NCBI RefSeq assembly: GCF_050436995.1
Contig: NC_134770.1
Coordinates: forward strand, 3,110,501 to 3,174,500
DNA from: Anticarsia gemmatalis
Taxonomy: Eukaryota; Arthropoda; Insecta; Lepidoptera; Erebidae
Direction: 5' to 3'
Length of the DNA stretch: 64,000 nucleotides
Below the pieces are notes generated by a model. It ran no database searches. It was not told the DNA's origin and saw only the letters and a list, made by a program, of their open reading frames with translations. This document shows, in pieces, positions 37,522-50,352 of this stretch. The first letter of the stretch is position 1. Each line of letters begins with the position of its first letter. Made by a program: the position numbers and the translations under genes.

Positions 37522-38798
37522 TTTGCTTATATTTATTGTTATAAGGTATCAACTTAAAAAATGCCAGAATGTAAAGTATAACTACTTAAACCGTTGACAC
37601 AAGTAGGTATACTATAAAGCACAACTAGTTGCAAGGAGATGACAGAGCATTATAACTCTCAGGGGTAGACTGGCAAGCTGTCAAGAACAGATCTGGGTTT
37701 GTTGTTTGAACACACATCGTTGGAGTCATGTATGTCAGAAACACTCTGTTTTGTATAGAAAAAAGTATAGTGGATATAAAAATATATTGCAGTTTATAGT
37801 CTAAGCTGTCTGTCATTTTGTTAACTTATTTTAGAAAAAAGGAGAAGGTTTGTATGTTGTTACCCCATACTTTTTCACTGGGAGGACCGATTTTGTCGGA
37901 CTGAGTTTTATATTCAAATTTTAATTTGATTTCAATCCGAATACAGTTTTGGTTCTATCCATAAAAATGTTTGCATTTTGAGTTGAAGTCGGTACTTTAT
38001 AATTAAAACATTTGCAATTTAATTTCAGCCAAAGTTTTCAACAAAAAGCTGGTAATTATTTAATTCACAAGCCTCCACAAACACACGCGGGAAATACGCA
38101 GAATTCCTTTTAAAGTTAAAAACCTGCTATCTTAGATTTTCCAATACTGATCGGAATAAATGACTGTCAAACATTCAATATAACTTTTGGTTGGAGTTCG
38201 CCCCAGTTTCGAAGAGCGTTCAACAAAAATGCTAAATACTTGTGTGTACTTGTATTATAAGATACTGTTTACTTTGTATAATATTAAATGTTTGTTTGGA
38301 GTACGTGATAAGTTGTTATATGAGTTTATTAGTATTGCCATTTACTTTATTATAACTATTGCTGCAAAACAAGCAGTACGGAAACTCCCTGATATTGTTA
38401 CACGCATAATATGGTGATAATAGTCGTTATAGCTAAGAAAATAGCTCTGCAAACTCCTCCTTTTATTATGAATAATGCCAATAAAATCAGCTCACATGTT
38501 TAGCAGGTAACCTCTGACAATAATTTTAATAATAACCTTCAGAGCTTCAACTGGGTATCGTTTGAACAGTAACTTTTTGGTGGACTTTGTCTACGAGTCG
38601 AGTAGTGAGAAATTTGGTGTGAAGTGACTGACCAACGCTTGTGATGTTAAACAAAAACAATATTTATTTCAAGTTATTTTAAACGCTACTGATAACTTGA
38701 CAAATAAACATTATTGAACAACTCACACATAGTCATTTGATTCCAAACTAAGCCAAGCCTGTACTAAGGTAACCAAATAACTGATAAACGTACTTTTA
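37522..38798. other. no supported gene
   Basis: A 62-codon ATG frame at 38229-38417 encodes a hydrophobic segment but lacks other support. Minus-strand frame 37625-37816 is likewise unsupported. Confidence 0.4.
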
Positions 38799-38951
38799 AA
38801 TACATACTGATATAGATAGATTAACATCCAGGCTCAGAACAAGTACTCATGCTCATCACACAAAGATGTGTCCCGGGTGGGATTCGAACCCAACACACGC
38901 GGCGCTACGGTTATTGCGGCGAGTTGACTTTAACCACTGCGCCAAACGTGC
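38799..38951 (-). mobile_element. tRNA-derived SINE (family G)
   Basis: On the minus strand the A box (TTTGGCGCAGTGGTTAAAG) and B box (GGGTTCGAATCCC) are intact. The body is short, with ACACATCTTTGTGTGATGAG and a terminal CTATCTATATCAGTATGTA. It shares the head type with family B but has a different body. Confidence 0.8.
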
Positions 38952-39666
38952 AATGGCAGCCGTTAAGCAGTATCGCCAGTTATATCGCGACTTATAACAA
39001 ATAAATAGTTAACTAAGCAAACAGATGTTGATGAAGTATGTATAAACAATGTACATATTATAAAGCTCGCTAGTTAATTTCACAATGTTCTGCATTGTTG
39101 AACATAAAACAATTAGGTGCATGCAACACAGCGATGCCAACATTTTTGTTGTTCTAACAGTTTGTGTATGTGTTTTTGTTTTGTTAAAATGTTTTTGTTT
39201 TTTGTTTTTGTTATTTAGTAGTGTTATACGGTGATGAGTTGAAATTATATTGTTAATTAATGAGTATTGAAGTCTCGAATTTGGATTTTGGGTATGGCTA
39301 ATCGTACTTATCTAGTTCAATCCGGAAATAAGTGGAATTTTTTTCATAATTTCCATTATTGATTTATAAAGTACTTCCAAATGTTAGGACAGTTTAAAAT
39401 AATATGCTGTATTTAAAAATAGGTAAATTTTTAGATGTACTACACAGTAAATTCCTGACCTACCTGACAAAATATTTACAAATAAACTCAAAAACAATGA
39501 CCCAATTCTCTCACCTTAAAAAGAAAACTAGAATGCCTCCAAAATTGTAACAAATACAACAAATTCCTTCCAAATGTAACAAAATAACTTCAACGAAACT
39601 AAAATATCATATTCCTGTACACAATGAAATTTTATACCAATCTGCAATGCGATCCGAGACAGTACT
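38952..39666. other. no supported feature
   Basis: T-rich and GTTTTTGTT-rich around 39170-39220; no gene or repeat end recognised. Confidence 0.4.
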
Positions 39667-40437
39667 AAGAAATACGCAAGCCACGGTAAGACTTGCCATC
39701 TTCCAGGAATATTATTATTATTAATCTTTAATACTAGTAGCGACTACACTGACTATACCGACTTAAGTGACTGGACGGACTTGAAAAATGTAGTCGGCGG
39801 CTTGAAGATAATCTGACGGTAATTCTCAGATTTCGCTGATGCTATTTACTTCGAAAGTTGACGTTGAAGACTTGAATTTATTTATTTTTAGTATCAAGAT
39901 TTTCGTTTTTTGGAAAGAAAAAATTGTCATAGTTGAGAAAAATAATGGCCATTTCTTACTAATATTAACAAAAACTGGCAGCGTCGATGAATGAATTTGA
40001 TTTGCTGATCCAAACAAGATAAATAATGATGTTCATTTAACCAAGAAAGAAAGAAATACGCAAGCCACGGTAAGACTTGCCGTCTTCCAGGAATGTCTTT
40101 AATACTAGTAGCGACTACAGTGACTATACCGACTTAAGTGACTGAACCGACTTGAAAAATGTAGTCGGCGGCTTAAAGATAATCTGACGGTAATTCTCAG
40201 ATTCCGTTGATTCTATTTACTTCGAAAGTTGACGTTGAAGACTTGCATTTATTTATTTTTGATTTAAAGATTAAATGAAAAACTTATTTATTTCTTGGAA
40301 GAACAAATTTTCAAATGAAAAGGATAATGAAGTCGGTTTCCTACTACTATAAAAATAAATCGTCTAGAGTCGATGAGTGAATCTAATTAGCTGATCCGAA
40401 ATAAATGAAAAATTTATGTTTAGTTAACCAAGAAAAA
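39667..40437 (+). repeat. tandem duplication, 384-bp unit, two copies
   Basis: Copy 1 is 39667-40050 and copy 2 is 40051-40437, head to tail. Both begin AAGAAATACGCAAGCCACGG, share TCTTTAATACTAGTAGCGAC, ATCTGACGGTAATTCTCAGA and TCGAAAGTTGACGTTGAAGA, and end near TTAACCAAGAAA. Differences cluster in the second half. No frame is conserved between copies. Confidence 0.9.
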
Positions 40438-41189
40438 GTTTTTTTATCAACGTTGTACAAATGTACAACATTTGTAGCATATCTACACAATTTTCGTAGT
40501 TCAAGTAGACAAAAGTAGTCGCATATCTGCAACGAAATAAATAAACTATAATTGAAAAGAAATTAAACTTTCATTTGTTTCTACCACGACTCAAATGGAT
40601 ACTTAAATGGATTAAGTCAAATCAAAAGTCTTTCAACCACTTGTCTAACATTGACACTACATCTACTACCTCACTTTAAGAAAAATCTTGAAAATATTCT
40701 ACTTCGAAGTAAAGGCCGGCTTTTATAAAATCTAAATGAGTGAATCAGTCGGTTTAAATATTTAATGTACGACGGAAATGCACCGTCGTCCTGAAGGCTT
40801 CGTAATTAAAACTGCATTTTTTATGTATCCTACCTTAGCTACGTGAGGTTTATTTTATATAGCTGAATAATATATAATGTTACTTTTGTTATTTACTACT
40901 TGATAAGGCTAAAAATACTTGTATCGTCACACACTTGTGAAAAAGTCTAGTGGCTTTAGTGCGACTGTTATTGAGTAAACTTGGGATTTTTTTTTATAAA
41001 TTAAAACAACATATCATCATCTATTTTTGAAGACTACGCAATAGGGACTTGTCATGTTTCGTAACAGATCTTATAGACATACAGTCAACAGTCACCTAGT
41101 AAGATCAAACCTGAAATAACTATTTATTCCGTCATGCGAATATGTAAATATTCATGTCCTGAATTCATACCACTGTAAGTCTACCTAAC
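40438..41189. other. no supported gene
   Basis: A short hairpin, GTTGTACA-AA-TGTACAAC, occurs near 40452-40469. Nothing coding is evident. Confidence 0.4.
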
Positions 41190-41364
41190 CAGGGGGGCTA
41201 TCACGTATCTCAGTTGACAACCATTTGAAAGCCACTATGCTGTCCATTGTTTTCTTCTTTAGAAGATAGCGATTAATACGTTACGTCAAAGCAGCAATGT
41301 ACTGAATAGTGACCATAGATTTGACGTATACTAGCTGTCATCTGAGATACGTGATAAGCCCGCA
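41190..41364. mobile_element. MITE with terminal inverted repeats
   Basis: Left end GGCTATCACGTATCTCAGTT pairs with the right end at about 41333-41360 (GAGATACGTGATAAGCC). The element is about 175 bp and has no coding capacity. The CAGGGG-like start hints at hAT, but no 8-bp target-site duplication is visible, so the superfamily is open. A solo left end lies at 25113-25166. Confidence 0.7.
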
Positions 41365-43090
41365 GGAATGTCATATGTCTATAATAATCAAACTATAACA
41401 TAGAAAAGTTTGGTACAAAGTACACAGTTTCAAACGAAATATAAAATAGGTTTAAGACTAGCAACTTCATTATTACATACAAAAGAGCAAGACAGATATA
41501 CAGTCGTATATCTTCATTTCTTTCGCTCACTATTCTTGTAAATTGGTGGCGTAAAACAGGCACTTTAGTGGACGCATCAGTTGACCCCGGATTTAGTGTG
41601 TTAGTTTTTATGTTGTTTTATTTTATGGAGCTAAGTTACCAAGATATTTTGGAGTTTCAGATTTGTAGAATTATGTTTGAGAATAAATATAGCTAAAGAA
41701 TGTTAGTCTTCCGCATCATAGTAATAAAATGTTCAATGTTAATATTTATAAGATTAGGAGGTATCGCAACCTCATTTATTAGGTATCTACTGTTTCGATT
41801 GAATCTATCCCATGGGATTTTCTGGACCAATACCATAGAGAGAAGAAATATGATACATTTTTTTTAAATCTATCTTTCTGCATTATAAACCGCCTCCCCG
41901 CGGCTTACCCTGGAAGCAGCTAGGTTCGGCAACGCAGAACCACTAAGCAAAACACCTAGCCTCTACCTTCAGATAACAACGTATGTAGTACATTTTGTAC
42001 AGCAATATACTGAAATTTACTTAATATGGATTTTTTTATTTCGTTAAGAAAATAACAAGGGTGACTGGACTGGACTTTTAGAAGAGAGACATAAAAATGC
42101 ATTCTAAATAAAATTAAATCTTCAAAATCCATTTCCTAACACTGTACTCTTACAGAATTTAAAACAATGATTTCAATTACAATTCTACATGCAGTGCATT
42201 ACCGATACACATACGTCTTGTGAAGTGTTCTAAACAAAAGATCTATGCTACAAATATATTGTAGCGTCGACGGGTGCAATTGTTTGAAAACTAAAATGTT
42301 TTCCACTTTAAAATGTTTCCTAAGTGAAGATATTTTGCTTATATTGCAGATAATGATAAAGAATTACGTGAAATATAATTTTTAACCTAAAATTATTCGC
42401 TAACTACCGAGAATGGGGATAAGTTTTTTATTTTAGCTAATTTCAAAGCTAAAGTTTAAAGCCATATAGGGTAATACGAACGACAATCGAATCAGTTACA
42501 GAGTCGCCATGCGTACATTCCCAAAAAAAAAACTAAGCAGTGTCCCTAAGATATGCCCAGAACTATAAGGTATACAATTGATTAATGACGAGTTAATAGT
42601 ACTGATAGTTTGTGACCTCACTTATCTTAAATTCTCAAAACCGTTACTTGGGACCAAATAGGTCTATCCAATCCAATAAGTTAAAATAAGGTCAGGTACA
42701 GTAAGGTACTTTTATGCGATCAGATATTTACATAATCCATTAAATATGGGCGTAACACGGCCATGGTTACCCTACAACCTCCCCAATACACCCAAACGAG
42801 TATCCACCCTACATCGGAAGCAGATCCATGAATTTTTTACACCCTATCCCTGATTGGGTGCAAAAAATAATTAAGTCTACCCAGCAAAAAGAAATGTGAG
42901 TAATAAATAGATTTCCCGTAAGGGGAGGAATATGGGGCGAAAAAAAAAATCAAAGAATTAATAAGAGCTTTTTCAAAATAGCTGATTTAAACAGATAACA
43001 AAAGTTCGCTTTTTATATACATAACTAAGGTATGGTTTAAATTTCGTTAAGCGCAGACAATTTTTTATTTCCTATGCTCTATGTTAAATA
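41365..43090. other. no supported gene
   Basis: A G+C-richer patch at 41885-41965 (CCGCCTCCCCGCGGCTTACC) and a hairpin at about 42833-42867 (ACACCC and GGGTGC arms flanked by T and A runs) stand out but cannot be assigned. Confidence 0.35.
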
Positions 43091-43273
43091 ATCAAAATTT
43101 ACATAACTCAAAGGGGACTGACTGACATAGTGATCAATCAAAGCACAGCCCAAACCACTGGACAATTTGATGAAATTTGGCATGCAGGTAGATGTTATGA
43201 CATGGGTATCCGCTAAGAAAGAAAATTCTGTTCTAAGCCACAAACCACGGACGAAGTCGAGGGCAAACGCTAG
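43091..43273 (+). mobile_element. Helitron-like element (family 3)
   Basis: It runs from ATAACTCAAAGGGGACTGAC through AATTTGGCATGCAGGTAGAT and GTATCCGCTAAGAAAG, and ends GGACGAAGTCGAGGGCAAAC followed by GCTAG. The same order is seen at 51261-51670. The terminus is CTAG but the next base is G, so the end or flank has changed. Confidence 0.6.
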
Positions 43274-45814
43274 GCATAAATAAAATTACGTGAAAGTAGT
43301 TCTACGCGAGAAGTACCAGGTCAGAATATACACACACGCCTTAAGTTAAAATTTTTGCTAAAATCTTTCTAAAAATAAGCCTCCACCTCAAATATCCATA
43401 ACCTAAATCTATCAATAAAGAGAAACCAACGGGTAAAGGTATACCGCAGCGCAATAAGTACAAAACTGGAGCCCGTGACCGAGTCATCCGGTACAGATCA
43501 ATATTACATGGCAGGTGTGACAAAGTACTTCCCACGAGGAATTAGATTGAACTGGAAGTGATATAGATTCTTGTAAGATTAATCTATAAAAGTATGTTCG
43601 AAAATAATATACACTTTTTTATTTTAAAACCAGTGCCTAGCGGCTGGTTTAGGGTCTTCTTTCAGAATTAAAAGGGTTTGACCTGAAGCGCGAAATGTTT
43701 AGAAGCACTTGGGAGTTTAACATATTATTACTAAATAAAATAAATTCACTCTCTGTATCATTGATTATTGGCAGGATTTGACCTAAATTAATGAATGATT
43801 TGTTTTTATTTCAAGACTTTTTTCTTGACTTGACTCTTACTTCGACTTGAAACTTAATTATTTTTAGTTTTATATGTAATCAAATAACACGTTACTGTTT
43901 GGATATAATACATAATTGTTATGTATATTTTACAGTATTTGAAAAAAAAAACAATACTTTTAAAGTTATCGTTACGGTTTTTTTAATATTCCACAATATC
44001 ATTGTTTCATTTATTTAAAAATAACAAGTAATATGTCAAATATTACATCAAGATCTATGTAAAATATTAAATAAAATAAGATATTAAATTAAAATAAAAA
44101 TATAAACCCATCTCAGTTTTTGCAAACCACTTCAGCCATTTATTTCTAACCTCAATTCTTTGCCAGTCACGTATTGAATAATTTAGTGCTATACCACATT
44201 TGAATTTTTAAATGACCTTTCAATCTAATTCAAATATAAAATGCATGAGGTCATTTTAGATAACTATAGTCTATCTCAAAACTAATTTCATATTCATAAG
44301 AATTATTCACAAAAAAACCGGTCGAAAAGTAATATTAATCCTAAACTTCATATTTTTCAGATTTGGAGGAGTTAAAAAATACCGCACAGGAAGCACCAAC
44401 TTACAAACAATAAAGTAAAAATTAAAACACCCAATAAAAATGTAATTAACACAAAAATGATACAAATCACTCGAAAACCCCTTAATTTTTTGAAGTCGGT
44501 TAAAAAGAGACAAAAACATTTCTGTCCATCAAAGTATAATAAAAATACAAGATATTATATTCTTATGTTTAAGAAAAACAAAACATTAATAATATTTCCT
44601 CACAATATTTTTAAATTTCATAAACAAGAAGCCATTTCCAGCGAAACTTATATCGTTTAAATCGCGAATACAATCCTACTGCCCCAATAAACTTGTGCGA
44701 AGGAAATTGAGATTTATTTGTACACAATAGAGCACAAAATGCATTGTACAATACACAATTATTATCCAAGATTTATCCGATGAAAGGAAACGATTATTTA
44801 TTGTTGTTTTTCATTTTTTCTTAATTAATCTTTAGCGGAGGTTTGAAATGGACCTTGAAAGGATATATATTTATACTTAACAATATATTTCTAGTTCAGT
44901 TGACATTTAGAACGGAAAATTGCACGTGTTTTGATCATAATATAGCTGCTAGTCGAATAGGTATATTTTCACAAGATTTGAGAAACATAGGAACACAATT
45001 TGTCTACTAGCGATTTAGGGTTTAGTGGTGGAAGGGTCCAAGGCCTTTTAACCTGTGCTGAAATGTCAAGAAAAAATCAAGGTAATTATTCTCATTAGGC
45101 ATGTTTCATGCATTTTCTTATATCGTCCACCCAGCATGCTACTATTACCAAAGGATTTAAAATTTGGAAATTGAATTATAAAACTTACAACGGCAGACGA
45201 AATTTCCAATTTTATTCACCAAACTTATGTAAGGCTTCATAAAAAAAATGGTGTCGATTTCATTCCAGTGCTCTTTGTGGCTCTGTTCCGATTTTAATAT
45301 TTTCACTATAGTTTAAAAAAATGAAAAGCTTCCATATTGATTTCTATTGCTTTTGTTCACTCTTTGAATTTGGGTCAGTGATTGTAGAGCATTTCTTTAA
45401 AACATTTCCTGACTTCTCAATTGATGGGGGAGTTTTGCAAGCGATATAAAACCGCTGGAATTGAATTGAGTTGAACTTTTGACTTACACATACTTTTGCT
45501 TGTCTTGCAACTTTGTGAAAAACAGGTTCAATTTTCGGTTTCGACATTTGTGTGAATTATATGGATCTTAATCACAATTTGGTAGATCAAAGTATGTACC
45601 TTGTGTTTTATCACTAATCCTACCCGTTTTTAGACTGCTTGATGTCATTATTTAACCACGAAATGACAAAAAAAGAGCACCGGTAAATGAGCTACGTTGC
45701 TCAGATGACTGTTGGCTGCAGTCTTTAGAGGGCAGTGGACGACATAAACGGCCGCTTTAAATTACAACAATTTCAAGAATCGACATTATCATCGCTTGAA
45801 ACAGCAAAGCTTAA
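43274..45814. other. AT-rich, no supported gene
   Basis: A minus-strand ATG frame of 67 codons at 45344-45547 is lysine-rich with a reasonable AAATG context but no recognisable motif. The frames at 43341-43535, 44307-44519 and 44457-44660 look random. Confidence 0.35.
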
Positions 45815-45970
45815 GCAGACATTTTATAGATGGCTAGCTCCTTCGTGTAATTTAAGAAGAGCATACACGTGTTTTGGAGATTTCGTAAGAAGTCGGTCCC
45901 GGCTGTCGTCAATTGAGATAATAGTCGTTAAGTTCTGAATAGGTTTGACACTAGGTTGACCACGATCTGC
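45815..45970 (+). mobile_element. retroposon 3' fragment (family E), degraded
   Basis: TTATAGATGGCTAGCTCC, AAGTCGGTCCCGGCTG, GATAATAGTCGTTAAG and TTTGACACTAGGTTGACCAC follow the family order seen at 61271-61450. The core hairpin segment is eroded. Confidence 0.65.
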
Positions 45971-46699
45971 AGCCACACCCGTAGTTTTAGGAGCTATACA
46001 TTTAAGCGTAACTTAGAAACAAATAAAGCACGAACTGCTCAAGAAATTATGTAAAACATAATTATTTTTTTACTAACATCGACTTAATTACTTCGTTAAT
46101 TAAATAAAAATATCGTTATAAGAACTAACTATAAAGTAAAAGACTTTTATGTTAAATTCAATTACTTACATTTCGCTGTACGTGTTAATTTATTCTGCGA
46201 TAAAGATTTATTCGTACCTGAAAATAAAAAGAAAACATGATTTAGATTTATATTTAATTTGAACAATTTTAATGAATTGGAGCATTCGATTCAATTACTA
46301 AGATTGTTGTTTTACTTTTAATGTGATGAATATTGTGGGTTTGATTCCCGTGCAGTTGAATAATAATTAATCGTTAACAAAAGTTTTATTTTGAAATCGT
46401 AAATTGTGTTTGTATATTCATTTCTGATAATACGATGATTGATTCAACAGCACGAAGGTTCGCTTTCTACAAATTACAAATAATTAATGTCTTCGACAGT
46501 AGTAACGATTTTTTATCATATGCTTGTACACGTCTTGGTCTCAACTCAAATTTGAATGATCCAGCAGTTGGACACAACAAAAAGGGAAAAAATGTCTTAG
46601 CCTTTACAAACTTTAGTTTAGTTTTTGCCTTTTATTTTAACACATCTTCATTTATATATCAACACGCAACAAGACACAAAGACACGAAAAACATGCCAA
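45971..46699. other. no supported gene; isolated B-box-like remnant
   Basis: GTGGGTTTGATTCCCG near 46336 resembles a SINE B box but has no partner. The 89-codon ATG frame at 46435-46704 has no recognisable domain. Confidence 0.35.
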
Positions 46700-46775
46700 A
46701 TTAATATCAGGGAGTCGAACCCTCGTCAGTGCACAATAGGCAATCGAACATGTCAGTAGCTATGAGCTAGTGATG
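46700..46775 (-). mobile_element. SINE head remnant
   Basis: On the minus strand GAGGGTTCGACTCCC is a good B box, with TAGCTCATAGC about 45 bases upstream as a weak A box. No body could be followed. Confidence 0.4.
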
Positions 46776-46914
46776 TTATTGTGACGTCGTTATGTCCGGT
46801 TACCATTTGTAGGGTTATAGGGGGACTGGAGGGGGGGTTAGAATAACAGTAAAAAAGGTTATGTGTTTTATTGGTTGTTTTTGTGTTTTAAGCGCATATT
46901 TTTTGGCCTCTGGT

Positions 46915-46990
46915 TTAATTTCATGTGGTACTATCCGTTGGGCACTGGTCTAACATTGCTCTGAGTTCGATTCCCCGGCAAGTTGTATAA
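46915..46990 (+). mobile_element. SINE head remnant
   Basis: TCCGTTGGGCACTGGTCTA (A-box-like) and GAGTTCGATTCCCC (B box) are spaced like a tRNA and followed by an A-rich run. No body is recognisable. Confidence 0.45.
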
Positions 46991-47884
46991 AAAAAAGTCT
47001 CAACTCTGAGGTACTTTTTTCATGACGGGTTATTGCCAGTATTTTACTGCTTCGTTTGTACTGAAGCTTCAGAAACCTATTTAGAGTATAATGTTTTTAA
47101 AGCAAAAAATTGAAAAAGTCTGTCGGAGTTTTGATGGTCACACAAGGTCACCCAAAGCATTTTTACTCATGTTTCTTCTCCGTAGTGTCCTAAGCCGATA
47201 GTTAAATTTGAGATATCATTATCGTATGAATTACTACTCTCCCGACCAAAACTACTTAACTTGTAATCCCAACCAAAAATGTTCTACAGAAATTTTCAAG
47301 CAGAGCTGTTAAATGAAAAGCAAAAAGGTATAGGCAGGCTATAGAAATAAGAGCCAGGTCAAGTTGACAAATAGAGCGGCTGCTTTACAAAACGTTATTT
47401 TTAGTACTCTCTTTAAGGTTGTATTTTTAGAATGAATATTTTAAGAGGTTTTAATGCTTGTGGTAATATTGAAGTAGGGTCTGAATTGATATTGAACAGG
47501 TAATTTTAGTTTTAGTGTTTAATTGATATTGAGTGGTTGTTAATTTTGTAACAAAAATTAAAATAATCCGTTATCGAATATGGTTTCTTGTCTTTCTCTG
47601 TGTGTGAATTGAATGATTGCTGGATTATGCTTTTATGAATAATTTTATAGGATTTTGTTACTGATCTGGCTTCTTAAACGCGATTCGCACTTAATTAATA
47701 TAAAGACTGCCTAATAAATTTAAAAAAATGCAAGTATGAACAGCTATAAGTACTTAAGAACAAATAAAACAAATTGAATAACAGTTATCACAAAAACAAA
47801 CAATCAGAAACTATCTATTTCTTCAAGAAATCTAAGAAAACCATCAATCATATAAGGTTGTATCCACAAAGCAGTATCATTTAA
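46991..47884. other. no supported feature
   Basis: AT-rich sequence with no credible open frame or repeat terminus. Confidence 0.4.
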
Positions 47885-48050
47885 TAAGATGGGGCGTGTC
47901 GAACGCGAGCCGTGGGCCGATGTATCATCATTGATGACGTCATTTGTCTCACTGACCCGTCCGTGTACGCTGAGGGAATGCATAGGCGGAAGAAATATTG
48001 TAAGGGAGGAGAGACGAGCGGGTGTTTGAGGAAGTTTCTTTAAAGCAGGT
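47885..48050 (+). promoter_or_regulatory. candidate promoter or noncoding first exon
   Basis: This block is much richer in C+G and CpG than its surroundings (GGGGCGTGTCGAACGCGAGC). It holds a CRE palindrome at 47935-47942 within GATGACGTCATTTGTC. A purine-rich segment follows, and then CAG|GTATTT at 48046-48054, which could be a 5' splice site. The same 16-base CRE context occurs reversed at 28.4 kb. A promoter and untranslated exon is the most economical reading, but there is no transcript evidence. Confidence 0.35.
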
Positions 48051-48663
48051 ATTTTTTGTTACAAAAGATTAAATATGAAGTTTTACGCAAAAAACGCAAT
48101 CTAGCAGTAAAGTTAGGTAGGTCTTTCATAAAGAACAAAGTCGAACATGACATAAGACTTAATGCAAATAAGGTACCTACAGATATTTATCAATGTCTAT
48201 TCCATTTATGACCGGTTTGCACTGTATAATACCAAGTACGTTAGCGTTAAATGAATACAAAAAAAAATACGATAACAATATATACCCGCAAAGTGTAGCT
48301 TACTCTATTTTTACATTGATCTATTGTGAGCCGGTTGTTAAGCTGATCTTCGATCATTTACCTAGTAGCGCTTGGTCGGTAAACAATCAGAGGTTTAAAC
48401 AAAGGAGAATGGGCACTCTTGGGCGGTCGGCGGCCATTAATGAAAATAGTGTCAAATTAAAGTAATGATAACTAGGAACAACTTTTACTAAGAACGTTTC
48501 GCTGCAATCGTTTCAGAAAACAATATATTGACATGTAAATATAATGGAATTTCATAGAACAAATACAATTTTTTCGTGTCTGTAATGCATTTAATGTTGT
48601 GTAATAACGTTACATCTTATTATAACGATTGCAATGCCATCAAAATGAACAATAATCGTAACT
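48051..48663. other. no supported gene
   Basis: A 90-codon ATG frame at 48193-48465 has no recognisable domain. It follows the candidate first exon but offers no clear splice acceptor. Confidence 0.3.
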
Positions 48664-48895
48664 CGTATCTATCTATCATATGGTTCACCTAGTTTCAAAG
48701 TTGTTCAAGCCGCCCGAATGTTATCTTAGTTGACAACAACCGGGACCGACTTTTTACGTGCCCTCGGAAGCACGGAGAAGCTCAGTTCAAATACCACAAT
48801 GCGGTCACCCATCTATAGAATGACCGCGCCAACGGTTGCTTAACCAACAGATTGTTTACCGACCAGTGAGCGCAACTGGCTATGAACGCCTCGTT
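48664..48895 (-). mobile_element. retroposon 3' region (family E), fullest copy
   Basis: On the minus strand it runs GCCAGTTGCGCTCACTGGTC, then ATAGATGGGTGACCGCATTG, CTCCGTGCTTCCGAGGGCAC, GTCGGTCCCGGTTGTTG and CGGGCGGCTTGAACAAC. It ends in a (GATA)n-type tail. It is the longest of five copies here. I recognise the pattern as a common lepidopteran LINE or SINE 3' end; the parent element is not certain. Confidence 0.8.
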
Positions 48896-49744
48896 TTTAA
48901 GCTGAGAATTCAAGACAGATAAGTCGTCTCAGTGAATATATTATAGAAGAGCAAGATGTTTACTTGTTACGATATTTATATATTTACATGTTATGATTGT
49001 TCGAATATTAATAATGTCTACATTTGTATGCAATAATATAAATAGTACTTTTTATTTAATCTCCGAATATAAGCCAAAAATATGTTTTTATACTATTAAA
49101 AGTGCTCAAAAACAAAAATGTATTTTGTTCGTCATATAAGTGCGTCGCGGCAATAAAACTTCTACACGGTAATTATAGGACTAAACTACATTAAAAAAAC
49201 ATTAAATCAAGTTTGGCCGCGGATCGCCCAGGCTCCATACTATTTTGCCCATTCTCCTTTAGCGCGGGTATTCTTGGCATATATTAGCACATCGTCTTAC
49301 GCTATTATCTCATCCCTTACACCATACATAACTGGTCACGTAACCGATATTTATGGTAGACTGGTCCTCGCTTGTCCTCCATTTTCATAAGTAAATCACA
49401 ACAAGTTGGAAGTGTGCCGTATTTTCTTAAGGCATACCCTATCGATCCCTATGGTACGGAGATACATGTCTTGCAACAACGGAAGATACCTTTCAAAGGA
49501 ATGTAATGTAACATGCAATGCAACAATATTTTTCAAATGTAGTTTTTTTAGTAAAAGCGAGCGGCAAAAGTTTTGCGCCGAACAATTAGTATTGCCGTGG
49601 TCGTTTATAGCACACTAGCTGTGCCTACAACTTCGTTCGCCAGGATGTCGGAAAACTAATAGCCAAACTAAATAGCCTACGTTTGATCTTAGGTCTTGAG
49701 TGCGTTACAACAAACACACTCCCATCACAACAGGTTTTACCTAA
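48896..49744. other. no supported gene
   Basis: Open frame 49406-49618 has no recognisable domain. Nothing else stands out. Confidence 0.4.
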
Positions 49745-49960
49745 TGCGACAGAGTGATACAGACTTACTTGCCACTGCTTTTTTTCAGAAGATAACTCCT
49801 GCACTAAGAATTGCTTTTGTGTCGCCGGGGCTTTTACAAAGAAACAAACAATGGTCACAAAGTACAACCAGACCCGAAACAACTATTTGTTGGTTTCTCT
49901 ATTTCTACTCTCGATGTACTGGTGGCATGGTGACTACCTTAACCGCTGCGCCATATATTT
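49745..49960 (-). mobile_element. tRNA-derived SINE (family B)
   Basis: On the minus strand TATGGCGCAGCGGTTAAGG (A box) is followed by a body with TAGTTGTTTCGGGTCTGG and TTAGTGCAGGAGTTATC. The B-box region is altered to TACATCGAGAG. The longest open frame of the window (49696-50124, plus) runs antisense across this SINE and is therefore discounted. Confidence 0.7.
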
Positions 49961-50352
49961 TAATAATAGCTGAACAAAATCTATTGAATGTTGCATCGCA
50001 TGTTACAACACATCAATATGTACGGCTCATTCCGTCCATACATGGTTTTCTGTTCATTTTCCTTATTAAGATTTCAGGGGTATTGCCAGGATATTGGTGG
50101 GCATTTTCTTTGGTTCCGGGATGAAGGAATTGGGCGTGTTGATGGATGATTGAATGGTTAATGGTGTGATGTGGGAATGTGTGTTTATCTTATGAGACGT
50201 ATTTATTAGTTCACGTTGTGAGAGAAAAATTCTCTTTTGTGGTTTTTTTTTGTTTATCTGTTCTGAGGTTTGTGGTTCGATTTTAAAATCTATTTCGGTT
50301 ATTATTAACCAGTATAATAATATTATGATGTTTATTAGTTCAAGAATAGTTT

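Noticed and set aside
38229..38417. 62-codon ATG frame with a hydrophobic segment
   Set aside because: Very AT-rich, so hydrophobic codons are expected by chance. No signal peptide, homology or splice evidence.
40663..40673. CTACTACCTCA, complement of the let-7 seed region
   Set aside because: The match to mature let-7 fails after 11 bases and no hairpin precursor surrounds it.
45344..45547. 67-codon lysine-rich minus-strand frame with good ATG context
   Set aside because: No domain, polyadenylation or conservation evidence; kept only as a weak possibility.
49696..50124. Longest open frame, 142 codons, plus strand
   Set aside because: It runs antisense across a tRNA-derived SINE (49745-49960); openness is accidental and there is no recognisable domain.
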